Shown: positions 1 through 7,768, counted from the first letter of the stretch. The stretch is DNA of 64,000 nucleotides from Bilifractor porci (GCF_009696005.1 NZ_VUMV01000004.1:124001-188000), one strand, 5' to 3'. Made by a program: numbers and translations. Notes: a model not told the origin generated them from the letters alone.

Positions 1-445
1 TCTGCTGCTGTCCGCCGGAAAGTTCCGACGGATAGCGCTCCTTCATAGACGGATCCAGCCCGATGATCTGCATCCATTTGTCAACCGCCTTCGCTGTTTT
101 CTCCTTGTCCTTTTTATTCAACAGGCTCGGAACATAGGAAATATTCTGCTCCACGGTCATATTCGGAAAAAGCACGCTGCCCTGAATCGCGTATCCGATC
201 CCGCGGCGGAGAGCAATCATATCCTTATTCCGGATATTTTCTCCATCGACCAGTATGTCACCGCTGGTTGGCGGAATCAGACCGTTGATCATTTTCAGCG
301 CCGTCGTCTTTCCGCATCCTGAAGAACCAATGATGGTGACAAATTCTCCTTTGGCAATCGAGAGATTCAGATCCGGAATAACAACAGTATCTCCATAGGA
401 TTTCCGAATATGCCGGAACCCAATAACCGTATTTGTTTCACTCAT
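1..445 (-). CDS. Quaternary amine (glycine betaine/choline) ABC transporter ATP-binding protein, partial
   Basis: This is the ATPase that would power the Opu-type osmoprotectant importer encoded just upstream. The frame begins at an ATG whose ATGA overlaps the TGA of the permease/binding-protein gene and runs off the left edge, so only the first 148 residues are visible. Walker A GSSGCGKTT lies at about residues 40-48 and the ABC signature LSGGQQQ at 142-148. Walker B, the H-loop and any C-terminal CBS domains are outside the window. The four-base overlap implies translational coupling. The OpuCA/OpuBA family is clear from the context and from the N-terminal sequence; substrate choice among betaine, choline or carnitine cannot be read here. 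Confidence 0.88.
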   Translation of the reverse strand, partial: MSETNTVIGFRHIRKSYGDTVVIPDLNLSIAKGEFVTIIGSSGCGKTTALKMINGLIPPTSGDILVDGENIRNKDMIALRRGIGYAIQGSVLFPNMTVEQNISYVPSLLNKKDKEKTAKAVDKWMQIIGLDPSMKERYPSELSGGQQQ

Positions 446-1980
446 TTCAGCAGTCCTTTCCCGGCAAGGAAGGCATTCGCCACTTCGGCGGGCTCTTTCT
501 TCTCCGTTTCCACTTCGTAATTCATTTCCTGCATGTCGGATTCCGTCAGAATTTTGTCAAGTTTCTGAAGTGCCGTGTCAAGCTCCGGATACTTGTCGAG
601 AATATCCTGTCGAACAACAATACCGCACTGATAGGACGGATACATTTGTTTGTCATCCTCAAGTACTGTAACATCCGCCTGTGAAAGCTGCCCGTCTGTC
701 GTATTGACCGGCATGATATCAATCTTGCCGCTGTTTATCGCCTGATATTTCAGCCCCATATCCATGTCACTGGTCGATTTGAAAGTAAGGCCATAGGTAC
801 TGCAGAGCTTGTCATAGCCGTCCTGCCGCTCAAAGAAGTCATACTCCGCACCGAAAACCAGCTGTCCGTTCACTTTCTGCAGGTCGGAATATGTCTTAAG
901 CCCATACTGGTCTGCAATCTCCTTCCGGACCGCAATGCCATAGGTGTCATTAAAGCCAAGCATCACATCCCAGGTAAGCCCAAGCTTGTCCTGATACTCT
1001 TCCTGCAGCTGATCAAACTGATCCTCCGAGTACAGGCTGTCGCGTTTCAGAACCATGTTCCAGCCGGTTCCGGTGTATTCCGGATAAAGGTCAAATTCTC
1101 CGCTTTCCATAGCCGGTTCAATATTGGATGTACCGCCACCGACACCCTGCGTCAGATCTACAGTCAGATCCGTATCCTGTTCGATCACGGTTTTCAGCAT
1201 TTCTCCGAGAATATACTGCTCGGTCATCGGCTTCGTAGCCAGATGAATCACCCTGTTGCTCCGGCGGGGAATCGCAACGCCGGCAATCAGGCAGGCAATC
1301 AGAACGAGAGCTGTCACGGCCATGACCCGGTTCTGTTTTTTTGCCTTCTTTCCATGCAGATTCATTCTCTTTTCCACAAAGCCAAGAAGAAAATCCACAA
1401 CAAGGGCCAGAACAGCGATCAGAAGGCTGCCCGCAATCGTCATTGCCGCGTTATTTGTTGTGATGCCACGGTAGATCGCGACACCAAGCCCGCCCGCACC
1501 GATGAATGATGCGATACCGGCAAGGGCAATTGTCATCGTGACCATGTTCCGGATGCCGGAAAGGATTACAGGCATGGCGAGAGGCAGCTGCACGCGGAAC
1601 AGGATCTGCCTCTTGGTGCTGCCCATTCCCTTCGCCGCTTCCAGAATCGCAGGATCCACATTGGTCATGCCCGTGTAGGTATTGCGCACCATTGGAAGCA
1701 GGGCATAGATTGTCAATGCGATTACCGCGGTCGCATTGCCGATTCCGGAGAAGGGGATCAGAAAGCCAAGCATGGAGATGGATGGAATTGTATAGAGAAA
1801 GTTAATGACACCGAGCGTCGGCTTTGCGCTTTTCTGGTATTCACTGATCAGGATACCGACCAGTCCGCCGAATACGATGGCGATCAGAATCGCCGCGAGT
1901 GAAATCTCGATGTGCTCGAGGAGCAGTTTCCCGAAAAAGTCCCATTTGGTGGTCAGTAAAATCCATACATCTTTTAGCAT
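442..1980 (-). CDS. Opu-type ABC transporter permease fused to substrate-binding protein
   Basis: This 512-residue protein fuses a membrane permease to a glycine betaine/choline-type binding domain. Residues 1-215 are hydrophobic with several membrane segments and the EAA-like loop around 107-140 (ILEAAKGMGSTKRQILFRV) that docks on the ATPase. After a charged stretch and one more membrane helix near 220-240, residues 245-512 read as an OpuAC/OpuBC-like binding domain, held at the outer membrane face rather than lipid-anchored. ATG at 1980 has GGAG six bases upstream. It lies one base after the flavin/ferredoxin gene and overlaps the ATPase gene by four bases. In B. subtilis OpuB/OpuC the permease and binding protein are separate; fused forms are known in Firmicutes. 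The ligand is not predictable from sequence alone. Confidence 0.88.
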   Translation of the reverse strand: MLKDVWILLTTKWDFFGKLLLEHIEISLAAILIAIVFGGLVGILISEYQKSAKPTLGVINFLYTIPSISMLGFLIPFSGIGNATAVIALTIYALLPMVRNTYTGMTNVDPAILEAAKGMGSTKRQILFRVQLPLAMPVILSGIRNMVTMTIALAGIASFIGAGGLGVAIYRGITTNNAAMTIAGSLLIAVLALVVDFLLGFVEKRMNLHGKKAKKQNRVMAVTALVLIACLIAGVAIPRRSNRVIHLATKPMTEQYILGEMLKTVIEQDTDLTVDLTQGVGGGTSNIEPAMESGEFDLYPEYTGTGWNMVLKRDSLYSEDQFDQLQEEYQDKLGLTWDVMLGFNDTYGIAVRKEIADQYGLKTYSDLQKVNGQLVFGAEYDFFERQDGYDKLCSTYGLTFKSTSDMDMGLKYQAINSGKIDIMPVNTTDGQLSQADVTVLEDDKQMYPSYQCGIVVRQDILDKYPELDTALQKLDKILTESDMQEMNYEVETEKKEPAEVANAFLAGKGLLK

Positions 1981-1981
1981 C

Positions 1982-2641
1982 TTATGCTCCTCTCCTCACA
2001 ATCGCCTGAACCGGGCAGTTCTCAAAGCAGAGTCCGCAGTGCAGGCAGTGCTCCTGATGGATTACAAAAGGCTTGCCTTTCGTGATGCACTGCTGTGGAC
2101 AATTCCGCATACACTTCCCGCAGCCGATACAGCCATTCGTGATCCGGAAGCCTTTTTCACGCAGTGCACAGCTGCCGTCTTTTTCTTTATGTATCTCTTG
2201 TTCATCTGGAGCCTCAGCATGTCCAAATGTGAAGCTTTCCCGGTAAATCGGGCTTTTTCCAAGGTCAAAGAATTCCAGCTCACCGCTTTCAATGCAGAAA
2301 GGCTCCAGAATATAGCGGCTCTCCCCAGGGTACACGCCGTTCATCACCGGATTTTCCTCAAAGATCCGGTCAATCCAGTGCTTCTGATCCGTGAGTTTCT
2401 CTGCCTTTCCGGAAAGCCGGACCATCTGGAATTCCTTATTGAGTCCTGTGACGGCAACGTCCGGATGTTTCATGAGCTGACGGTAAAAATCCTTTCCGCG
2501 CCCGGTGCAGAAATACAGTTTATCCTCCTCCACGATCATCACATCGATGATCCGGACCTCCAGTTTCCCCTCGTCATTCACCGTGGCAAAGGCCACGTCC
2601 TTGATCTCCCGCAGGATCTTCAGACAATTCTGTGCGTCCAT
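1982..2641 (-). CDS. Pyridoxamine-phosphate-oxidase-like flavin protein with C-terminal 2[4Fe-4S] ferredoxin domain
   Basis: The 219-residue protein has two parts. Residues 1-130 resemble the split-barrel FMN-binding fold of the pyridoxamine 5'-phosphate oxidase family. Residues 168-212 are a bacterial ferredoxin domain with two complete CxxCxxCxxxC clusters: Cys171/174/177/181 and Cys199/202/205/209. It is therefore probably a small cytosolic flavin/iron-sulfur electron-transfer protein or reductase; its substrate is unknown. ATG at 2641 follows GAGGAGG by seven bases. It sits between the SnoaL-like gene and the osmolyte importer in one transcription unit, which suggests reduction of, or response to, something related to the imported compound. 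That link is inference. Confidence 0.8.
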   Translation of the reverse strand: MDAQNCLKILREIKDVAFATVNDEGKLEVRIIDVMIVEEDKLYFCTGRGKDFYRQLMKHPDVAVTGLNKEFQMVRLSGKAEKLTDQKHWIDRIFEENPVMNGVYPGESRYILEPFCIESGELEFFDLGKSPIYRESFTFGHAEAPDEQEIHKEKDGSCALREKGFRITNGCIGCGKCMRNCPQQCITKGKPFVIHQEHCLHCGLCFENCPVQAIVRRGA

Positions 2642-2679
2642 ACTTTTTTCCTCCTCATGTGTTTTGAGAAATATGCTGG

Positions 2680-3441
2680 TTAAAATTTTCCGGAATTTAC
2701 CAGTTCCTGACGGGCAGGTACCGGTTCCCTGTTGCTCCAGTGCTCCGCAATCTTTCCATCCTGCAGGCGGAAAATATCAAACTGCGCATAGGCAGTGCCA
2801 TCCGTCAGGACATTCGAATAGGTCACAACATGATCTCCCTGTCCTGCGGTTTTAAATACAAAATCATAGGCAACTGCATGATCTGTAATGAAGGATTTCC
2901 AGTCATCCGCTGTTTTTCCAAGCTGACGATCATGCTGGATCAGGGAATCCGAGACATAGTGATCGAACCGGTTCATGGAATGATTCTGCAGCACTTCCGT
3001 CAGGAAAAGCCGCACCGTGTTTTTATTTGCTTCTGTCTTTTCTATATCCTGAATTTCAAATTCACCAAAGATCGGATCCGGGCCGTTCTCATTTTTCTGA
3101 TACGCATCGATCACATCCCAGTGCTCGACAATCCGTCCATTTTCATCGGAACGGAAGAGATCCGTGGTCACCCACTGTGCAGCGCCGTCATTCAGGTTCT
3201 GATGCACGTGCAGGAATACATAGGGACCATCTGAAAGGCAGCGTACGATCCGGATATCCCGTTTGGGATTCCTCTTGAAAAAATCTTCAAAGAATTCCCG
3301 GAACCCTTCCTTGCCGTCCTTCACACCGGTGCTGTGCTGCGTATAGGTGTCACCCATATAGTTGTCAAGCACCTCCTGCACTTCACCATCGCGGATCCCT
3401 CTCAGATACAGATTCTTTGCATTTTCTAAGTTTTTCAGCAT
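2680..3441 (-). CDS. Tandem SnoaL-like (NTF2-fold) domain protein
   Basis: A 253-residue soluble protein made of two copies of a SnoaL-like NTF2 fold, about residues 5-125 and 135-245. Both copies carry the pattern 'D...W...Q(H/D)...G...FF/F..D' and end in a motif of the type RLQDGKIAEHWSN or ENGRIVEHWDV, which is characteristic of the SnoaL/polyketide-cyclase-like group. Such proteins are often annotated as predicted ester cyclases or SnoaL-like, with no firm reaction. ATG at 3441 has AGGGAG eight bases upstream. It is the first gene of the operon and lies directly behind the operator-promoter at 3483-3515. The tandem duplication is visible in the sequence; a catalytic role is not established. 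Confidence 0.75.
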   Translation of the reverse strand: MLKNLENAKNLYLRGIRDGEVQEVLDNYMGDTYTQHSTGVKDGKEGFREFFEDFFKRNPKRDIRIVRCLSDGPYVFLHVHQNLNDGAAQWVTTDLFRSDENGRIVEHWDVIDAYQKNENGPDPIFGEFEIQDIEKTEANKNTVRLFLTEVLQNHSMNRFDHYVSDSLIQHDRQLGKTADDWKSFITDHAVAYDFVFKTAGQGDHVVTYSNVLTDGTAYAQFDIFRLQDGKIAEHWSNREPVPARQELVNSGKF

Positions 3442-3482
3442 CCCATACGCTCCCTCTTTCTGAAGTCATTCCCGTTTCTTTT

Positions 3483-3503
3483 ATGTAATATAATTTATTA
3501 CAT
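3483..3503. promoter_or_regulatory. Palindromic operator ATGTAATA-N5-TATTACAT
   Basis: A perfect 8-bp inverted repeat with a 5-bp centre covers the -10 box and part of the spacer of the operon promoter. Its position and symmetry fit a dimeric repressor such as a MarR/GbsR-type protein; GbsR-family repressors are known for opu genes in Bacillus. No candidate regulator gene lies in the left part of the window. Confidence 0.7.
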
Positions 3504-3515
3504 CTATTTTGTCAA
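3487..3515 (-). promoter_or_regulatory. Sigma-A promoter of the SnoaL/flavin-ferredoxin/Opu operon
   Basis: Read on the minus strand, TTGACA (3510-3515) and TATATT (3487-3492) are separated by exactly 17 bases, followed after about 45 bases by the SnoaL-like start codon. This is a near-consensus housekeeping promoter. The -10 box and part of the spacer lie inside a perfect palindrome, so repression is expected. Confidence 0.85.
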
Positions 3516-3828
3516 CCCTTATCTATCATTTTTGCAATGATTCTGGTTAGAATCGAGCTTCATGCAGGTTCCATTCAATTCTGCTTTATTTCAAGCCGCA
3601 AGATCCCGAAAGCAAAACAAGCAGCCAGACGTCTTCACAGGTCACGTCTGACTGCTATGTATCCCGCACTGGATGATGCGGTATCAATATTTGTCTCGCT
3701 ATCCTTTTTTCCTCGTCCTATCCCTTTCTATAAATCAGTTTATGCGCGTCATTGCTGCTTATTCCTTTGCTTTTCCCACGGCTAGAATACGCTTTCCACG
3801 AGCACCGTCTTATCACAGACAGTTTAGC
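3516..3828. other. Left end region of the mobilizable island, no gene
   Basis: This 313-bp gap separates the Opu operon promoter from the relaxase gene. It holds the relaxase terminator (3609-3656), a small GATTCT/AGAATC hairpin near 3540-3555 and AT-rich DNA. The left island junction must lie in or near it. By eye I found no clean direct repeat of the guaA 3' end here, so the exact boundary is open. Short open frames in the gap have no recognisable content. Confidence 0.5.
3609..3656 (-). terminator. Rho-independent terminator after the relaxase gene
   Basis: On the minus strand a 13-bp stem (3644-3656 with 3620-3632, one G-U pair) is followed by TGTTTTGCTTT. The same stem on the plus strand has a C/A mismatch and no U-run, so it works toward the left, ending the island transcript before the Opu operon promoter. 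Confidence 0.75.
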
Positions 3829-5355
3829 CTACAGGCTCACCTCTTTTCTGGATGATTTCTTATCCGCATAGTTCATGCCGCATCCCGAAACTTCTGTTTT
3901 CATTGCCGCAAGCTGCTTCAGTATACTCGGTTTCTGCTCCTGCTTCCGCTGCTCCTGCAGCCCCCATTCTTTCTTTCCTGACGTTGTGATTCCATCCCAT
4001 TCCGCCTGTGCCCTGCGAACCTGCTCCAACGTCCTCTTTGCCAGCCGATATTCCTGCTCCGCTTCCTTAACGCTCCTGTATCCATTGGCATCCGCAATCA
4101 GAAACAGCTGATTCCTACATAACCTGATCTGACGCTCCAGTCCATCGATCCGCTCCTGCAGATCCTTCCGTTCTCTGTGATGGAAGATGGATGTCGGCGT
4201 ATGATCCAGCGTCAGCTGGACCGTTTCTTTTTGTTTCTGCAGTGCATAGAGCTTGCGGTTGGTCTTATTGAGCTGCCGGTGAACCAATTCGATCCGCATG
4301 AACCGAAACTCCGCTTCACGGGAATCCGGGCGTTCAGCTTTCCGTTTCCCCGGCAGTACAGATTCCGTTGTGTCAGAGCTTTCCCTCATCCCGCAAGCAT
4401 CTGCTTCTTTCCCTACGGGCTGCATCAGAAGATCCAGAAATTCCTTTAGTATTGTGATGGCTCTCCTTAAAATCTCCGCCAGAAGCCCCGGCTGCACACC
4501 ATGCGTCTTCACAGATTCCGATACCTTCTGGACGACTTCCTCCTGCTTGAACTCCGTCACTTCCTCCTGGCTGCCGCCAGCAATCAGAACCTGATCTACA
4601 GTCTGATTCCATTCCTGCCGGAGCTGATTGTCGCTGCGGATTTCCTCCTCTTTCGGATTGTTTTTTCCGATCTTCTTTGTGGCAAGATAGGGGCCGGATG
4701 CATCGAAGAGCCGGAGCTTATCTTCCTCTCGGTCCACGGCCTTGTTGATCAGATCCGTGTACATCACCTTTACATCATCGAGAAAGTTCCGGTTCTTGAA
4801 CACGTCCTTTCTTCCGGAGAACCACTTGATGTCATAGATCTCGCCCTTTGCCAGGATCCGGCACCCCGGCCTGACATTGCCCTCCGCATCCAGGATTTCC
4901 TTCTTCGTTCTCACATGACGGCCGGCTTCATCGAAAAACATATTCCTTCCAGCCCGCTTCACGTCTGTCTTCTCCAGCGTTTCCCGGTCCGCAAAGACCA
5001 GGTGGATGTGATAGTTGGTCATTGCCTTATTGTGGTGAAGTGCCGCTGTGCACTGCACGCCGTATTTCTGCCGGAACGTTTCTGTAAACAGCTGGAGCAG
5101 AAGCTCCGGATCCTTTTCCTGCAGGCTTTCCGGGAGGGCAATGATCAGTTCCCGCCCCTCAATACACTTGCCCGTCTTTTGATTGCTCTTCCAGAAGTCG
5201 TGCTGCGCCTGTTCCGACAGATACTGCCAGAACTCCGGCTTTACTGTGCTGTAGACTGCATACAGATGTTCCTGTCTTTTCGGATTGCTGATATAGTCCA
5301 CGCGTCCCCGCACGTCAGTCAGCTTTGTCATCCTGATGAAGGAATGTCTTGCCAT
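3829..5355 (-). CDS. mobA: MobA/MobL-family relaxase
   Basis: A 508-residue mobilization nuclease that would nick the island at oriT, become covalently bound and pilot the strand into a recipient through a helper's type IV secretion channel. The N-terminal part starts MARHSFIRMTKL, contains the YISNPKRQEH block at 21-30 and the metal-binding HIH triad region at His116/His118 (NYHIHLVFAD). The tyrosine in YISNP is a candidate nucleophile, which I infer. Residues 370-455 are charged and helix-forming, likely a coiled coil. The gene is followed by a terminator, and an oriT-like hairpin cluster lies 25-115 bp upstream of its start, as expected for a relaxase. No coupling protein or VirB-like gene is present, so transfer would depend on another element. 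Confidence 0.88.
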   Translation of the reverse strand: MARHSFIRMTKLTDVRGRVDYISNPKRQEHLYAVYSTVKPEFWQYLSEQAQHDFWKSNQKTGKCIEGRELIIALPESLQEKDPELLLQLFTETFRQKYGVQCTAALHHNKAMTNYHIHLVFADRETLEKTDVKRAGRNMFFDEAGRHVRTKKEILDAEGNVRPGCRILAKGEIYDIKWFSGRKDVFKNRNFLDDVKVMYTDLINKAVDREEDKLRLFDASGPYLATKKIGKNNPKEEEIRSDNQLRQEWNQTVDQVLIAGGSQEEVTEFKQEEVVQKVSESVKTHGVQPGLLAEILRRAITILKEFLDLLMQPVGKEADACGMRESSDTTESVLPGKRKAERPDSREAEFRFMRIELVHRQLNKTNRKLYALQKQKETVQLTLDHTPTSIFHHRERKDLQERIDGLERQIRLCRNQLFLIADANGYRSVKEAEQEYRLAKRTLEQVRRAQAEWDGITTSGKKEWGLQEQRKQEQKPSILKQLAAMKTEVSGCGMNYADKKSSRKEVSL

Positions 5356-5381
5356 GAAATTCTCCCCTCTCGCTGTTGCGA

Positions 5382-5470
5382 GCCCCCGGAGGGCCTCCGA
5401 AGGACGAAATCCTTTGCATAAACCGCAGGTTTGTGCAAAGGGAGTATTTCGCTCTCAGTCGCCGAGGGCT
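5382..5470. other. Putative oriT: nested inverted repeats upstream of the relaxase
   Basis: Three nested dyads occur in 90 bp. The core is a 14-bp stem with a GCA loop (5411-5424 with 5428-5441, one G-T pair). It is flanked by CGAAAT (5405-5410) and ATTTCG (5446-5451), and outside these by GAGCCC (near 5380-5385) and GGGCTC (near 5465-5470). A separate CGGAG-GGC-CTCCG hairpin lies at 5387-5399. The arrangement immediately upstream of a relaxase start is typical for origins of transfer. The nick site is not identified. Confidence 0.55.
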
Positions 5471-5643
5471 CTTCTGATTTGTTTCCTGAATGAGTTTTGA
5501 AATGTTTCTGATCTGAGCTTGCATGATTTTTCTTTCGGCTGTCGCCGGGTTATCGCCGTATATGGCGTGAATTTTGATTTCTGATTGCCGTTTCCGGCAC
5601 TGCTTTTTTCTTTGCACCCGTTCGTCTGCTTCTTCAATCAGAT

Positions 5644-5712
5644 TTGTAAACGTAAACTGTAAACGAGATATACAACATCTTTTTTATCTCGTTTACGTTT
5701 ACCCGTTTACAA
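5644..5712. repeat. Large imperfect palindrome built of TAAACG iteron-like units
   Basis: The left arm (5644-5670) and the reverse complement of the right arm (5685-5712) are nearly identical. Each begins TTGTAAACG, contains three TAAAC units and ends GTAAACGAGATA; a 14-bp AT-rich centre separates them. It lies just 3' of the helicase gene and 5' of the oriT-like region. The repeated units and symmetry suggest a binding site for an island replication protein or a replication origin. A weak minus-strand terminator is the alternative, but the stem is AT-rich and not followed by a clear U-run. Confidence 0.65.
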
Positions 5713-5724
5713 TTTCATCGTCTC

Positions 5725-7089
5725 TCAGAAAGGGATGTCTGCATTATCCGGCACCTGCATGAATCCTTCTTCATCTGTCAGTCTGATCCATGCTCTCTGT
5801 GTCCCATAGCTCGCAAATCTGTGGGATTTTGTTTTCGTGCTCCAGCCCGGCATACCTGCATTCATCGTATTGGAAATTGGCTGCAGAACGCTACGGTTTC
5901 TCGGATCATACGTCTGGCCAAATGCCTCTTCATAGATCTGAATGGCACACACTTCGTTTCCGCTGAATGTGTCAAGAAAATGCTGAATCACACCGAATGT
6001 GGAATCGTCCGGCATATATTCGGTCTGCATTGCCCTGACTGTTTCCTCCATCTCTTTCGGGAACGTCAGCTTGAAATTCCCACTTCGATAGATGAACATT
6101 GCCTCTGCCCAGCAGTCGATAATATACTGACGGCATTCCTGCTCATTTTCGAGCGGATGATGTTCTGCACGACTCGCATCAATCTGCACCGGGGCAAATC
6201 GCCGATTCCCTGTCTTGTCGTACGGCAGGAAATTCACGTTGTTGGATGTCCCAAGAAAGACACACTGCCGCGGCCGGTCTTCCGGATGAACCTCATACGG
6301 AATCTTGTACGTTTCTTTTGTGCGGCTCAGGAATGATTTAATGAGTTCAATGCTCTTGGCACTGGTTGTCGCCAGCATTTCCGCCATCTCGATGAACCAG
6401 TGGCCCTGCATTTTCCGATAGACATTGTCATCATCCAGTCTCCGAAGATCATCGGTGAACCATTCGTCACGGATCGCCAGGAATCTAAGAAGCGTTGATT
6501 TGCCAGCTCCCTGTCCGCCGACGAGACACAACATGATTTCAAATTTACAGCCGGGACGAAATGCTCTGCTGATCGCTCCGAGCATCATCAGCTTTGTCAT
6601 TTCATAGACGTAATCGCTTTCCTCTGCACCGAGATACTTCGGAAGCAGATGGCGGATTCGTTCCACACCATCCCACACCAGCGTGTTCAGATAGTCCCGG
6701 ATCGGATGAAAGGAATTCTCACTGCTGACAATGTCCAGTGCAGCACGTATCTGCTTTTCTCTCGTCAGTCCGTAATGATTTTCCATATAAAGCCGGATCT
6801 GATTGACATCTGTATCTGTGATTGCTTCTCCCCGGCGTTTCCAGCCGACATCCTTTACGATCTCTGTCTTGTCGGTCAGCTCGTTCCGGCGGATACTGCC
6901 AGCAAGGACCGGATCCTTCTGAAGCACCGTCACACAGTTCTGAATGGACTGTCTCGTCTGTCCCTTTTCGGTCTGTTCCAGTTCCTTTACGACATCTTCC
7001 ACGGATAGTTTCCCTGCATTCTGCAACTCCTGATCAAGCAGGTCTTCGAGCTGCAGATTCTCTGTTCCATTTTTGTTCTCGTCTGTCAA
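5725..7089 (-). CDS. VapE/VirE-family helicase-like P-loop ATPase
   Basis: A 454-residue protein of the virulence-associated E family, an SF3-like ATPase group found in phages, phage satellites and mobilizable islands, where it partners with a primase in element replication. Walker A GGQGAGKST is at 191-199, a Walker B-like HWFIEMAEM segment follows near 231-239, and the family block with FLGTSNN and GNRRF (sensor-like) occurs near 280-305. Residues 1-100 look like a regulatory or linker part. The start overlaps the primase gene by 56 bases, supporting coupled synthesis. Its role here is most likely unwinding during replication of the excised island. Function is inferred from the family. Confidence 0.85.
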   Translation of the reverse strand: MTDENKNGTENLQLEDLLDQELQNAGKLSVEDVVKELEQTEKGQTRQSIQNCVTVLQKDPVLAGSIRRNELTDKTEIVKDVGWKRRGEAITDTDVNQIRLYMENHYGLTREKQIRAALDIVSSENSFHPIRDYLNTLVWDGVERIRHLLPKYLGAEESDYVYEMTKLMMLGAISRAFRPGCKFEIMLCLVGGQGAGKSTLLRFLAIRDEWFTDDLRRLDDDNVYRKMQGHWFIEMAEMLATTSAKSIELIKSFLSRTKETYKIPYEVHPEDRPRQCVFLGTSNNVNFLPYDKTGNRRFAPVQIDASRAEHHPLENEQECRQYIIDCWAEAMFIYRSGNFKLTFPKEMEETVRAMQTEYMPDDSTFGVIQHFLDTFSGNEVCAIQIYEEAFGQTYDPRNRSVLQPISNTMNAGMPGWSTKTKSHRFASYGTQRAWIRLTDEEGFMQVPDNADIPF

Positions 7090-7768
7090 GATTTCTAATG
7101 ACCTCCTTCATTTCAAGAAAGAATGCTCTCTGTTCCGCTTCGGATCCGTAACAGAGAACGTCCAGAAAATAGTTATATGCGTCGAGATTGCTGAGGGATT
7201 CCATGAACAGCGGATTCCACTCCTCCGCTTCGGATTTCGGGGCAAATCGTTCCTTCCAACCTTGCATACTGTTCACATACATCTTCATGACACTGATCGC
7301 CCAGGACCGCCACCTTTCGAATTTTTCATTGACTCTGCAATCTGTCTGTCCTTGCTTTGCCGCCGGGGATCGTATTGGCCGAAATGCTTTTTCTGATATG
7401 TGAATTTCAAAATCCCCTGCAAGTTTTCTGGCTGCCTCAATATTGGTCAGATGAAACAGCTTTGCCGCGTAGTCAATCACATCGCCATCTGCTCCGCATC
7501 CGAAACAGTGAAACCGTTCATCCACCTTTAGACTTGGATTACGATCCGGATGAAACGGGCAGCACGCCATCCCGTTTCTTCCAACCTTCAGCCCGTAGAA
7601 TTCTGCCGCCTCTCTTGTGGTTACTTTGCTCTTTATTGTCTGAAAAATATTGTCGCCGCTTCTTCTGTTCGCTATACTGTGACTGTCAATTATTGATAGG
7701 AACCGCCCCTCAGCTGTGCCACCAGCTGATTTCGGGGCAGTTCTTTTTGCTTTTTCAGGATTTCCCAT
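7034..7768 (-). CDS. CHC2 zinc-finger primase-like protein
   Basis: A 244-residue protein carrying a DnaG-type CHC2 zinc-binding module: Cys70-x2-His73 and Cys88-x2-Cys91 (CCPFHPD...FHCFGCG), followed by the family's GDVIDYAAKL segment. No TOPRIM catalytic domain is visible, so it is shorter than DnaG and may only bind DNA or act with the VapE ATPase. ATG at 7768 has AAGGA eight bases upstream and overlaps the MobC-like gene by 14 bases. Residues 1-40 before the zinc module are low in similarity to the family, and their DNA contains a strong hairpin (7700-7743). Island replication initiation is the likely role. Confidence 0.82.
   Translation of the reverse strand: MGNPEKAKRTAPKSAGGTAEGRFLSIIDSHSIANRRSGDNIFQTIKSKVTTREAAEFYGLKVGRNGMACCPFHPDRNPSLKVDERFHCFGCGADGDVIDYAAKLFHLTNIEAARKLAGDFEIHISEKAFRPIRSPAAKQGQTDCRVNEKFERWRSWAISVMKMYVNSMQGWKERFAPKSEAEEWNPLFMESLSNLDAYNYFLDVLCYGSEAEQRAFFLEMKEVIRNLDRREQKWNRESAARRPA
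7700..7756 (+). terminator. Terminator-like hairpin on the plus strand inside the primase 5' coding region
   Basis: GAACCGCCCC (7700-7709) pairs with GGGGCAGTTC (7734-7743), with an inner TCAGCTG/CAGCTGA stem (7710-7716 with 7723-7729). It is followed by TTTTTGCTTTTTC on the plus strand. This looks like a rho-independent terminator for antisense transcripts, although it sits in minus-strand coding sequence. On the minus strand the outer stem is perfect with one U-G pair but lacks a U-run. Confidence 0.5.

Larger units (their letters stand above)
5356..5724. other. Non-coding transfer/replication region of the island
   Basis: This 369-bp gap contains the oriT-like cluster (5382-5470) and the TAAACG palindrome (5644-5712). 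Short minus-strand frames exist with GTG or TTG starts (for example 5315-5617), but they lack a convincing ribosome binding site and run through the hairpins into the relaxase start, so I treat the gap as cis-acting DNA. Confidence 0.55.

Noticed and set aside
3540-3600. Left att site matching the guaA 3' end
   Set aside because: Only a gapped 10-base similarity (AGAATT-GAAT) was found. It is too short to call, so the left boundary stays open.
5315-5617. Small minus-strand gene upstream of the relaxase
   Set aside because: GTG or TTG start only, no ribosome binding site, and it reads straight through the oriT-like hairpins and into the relaxase start.
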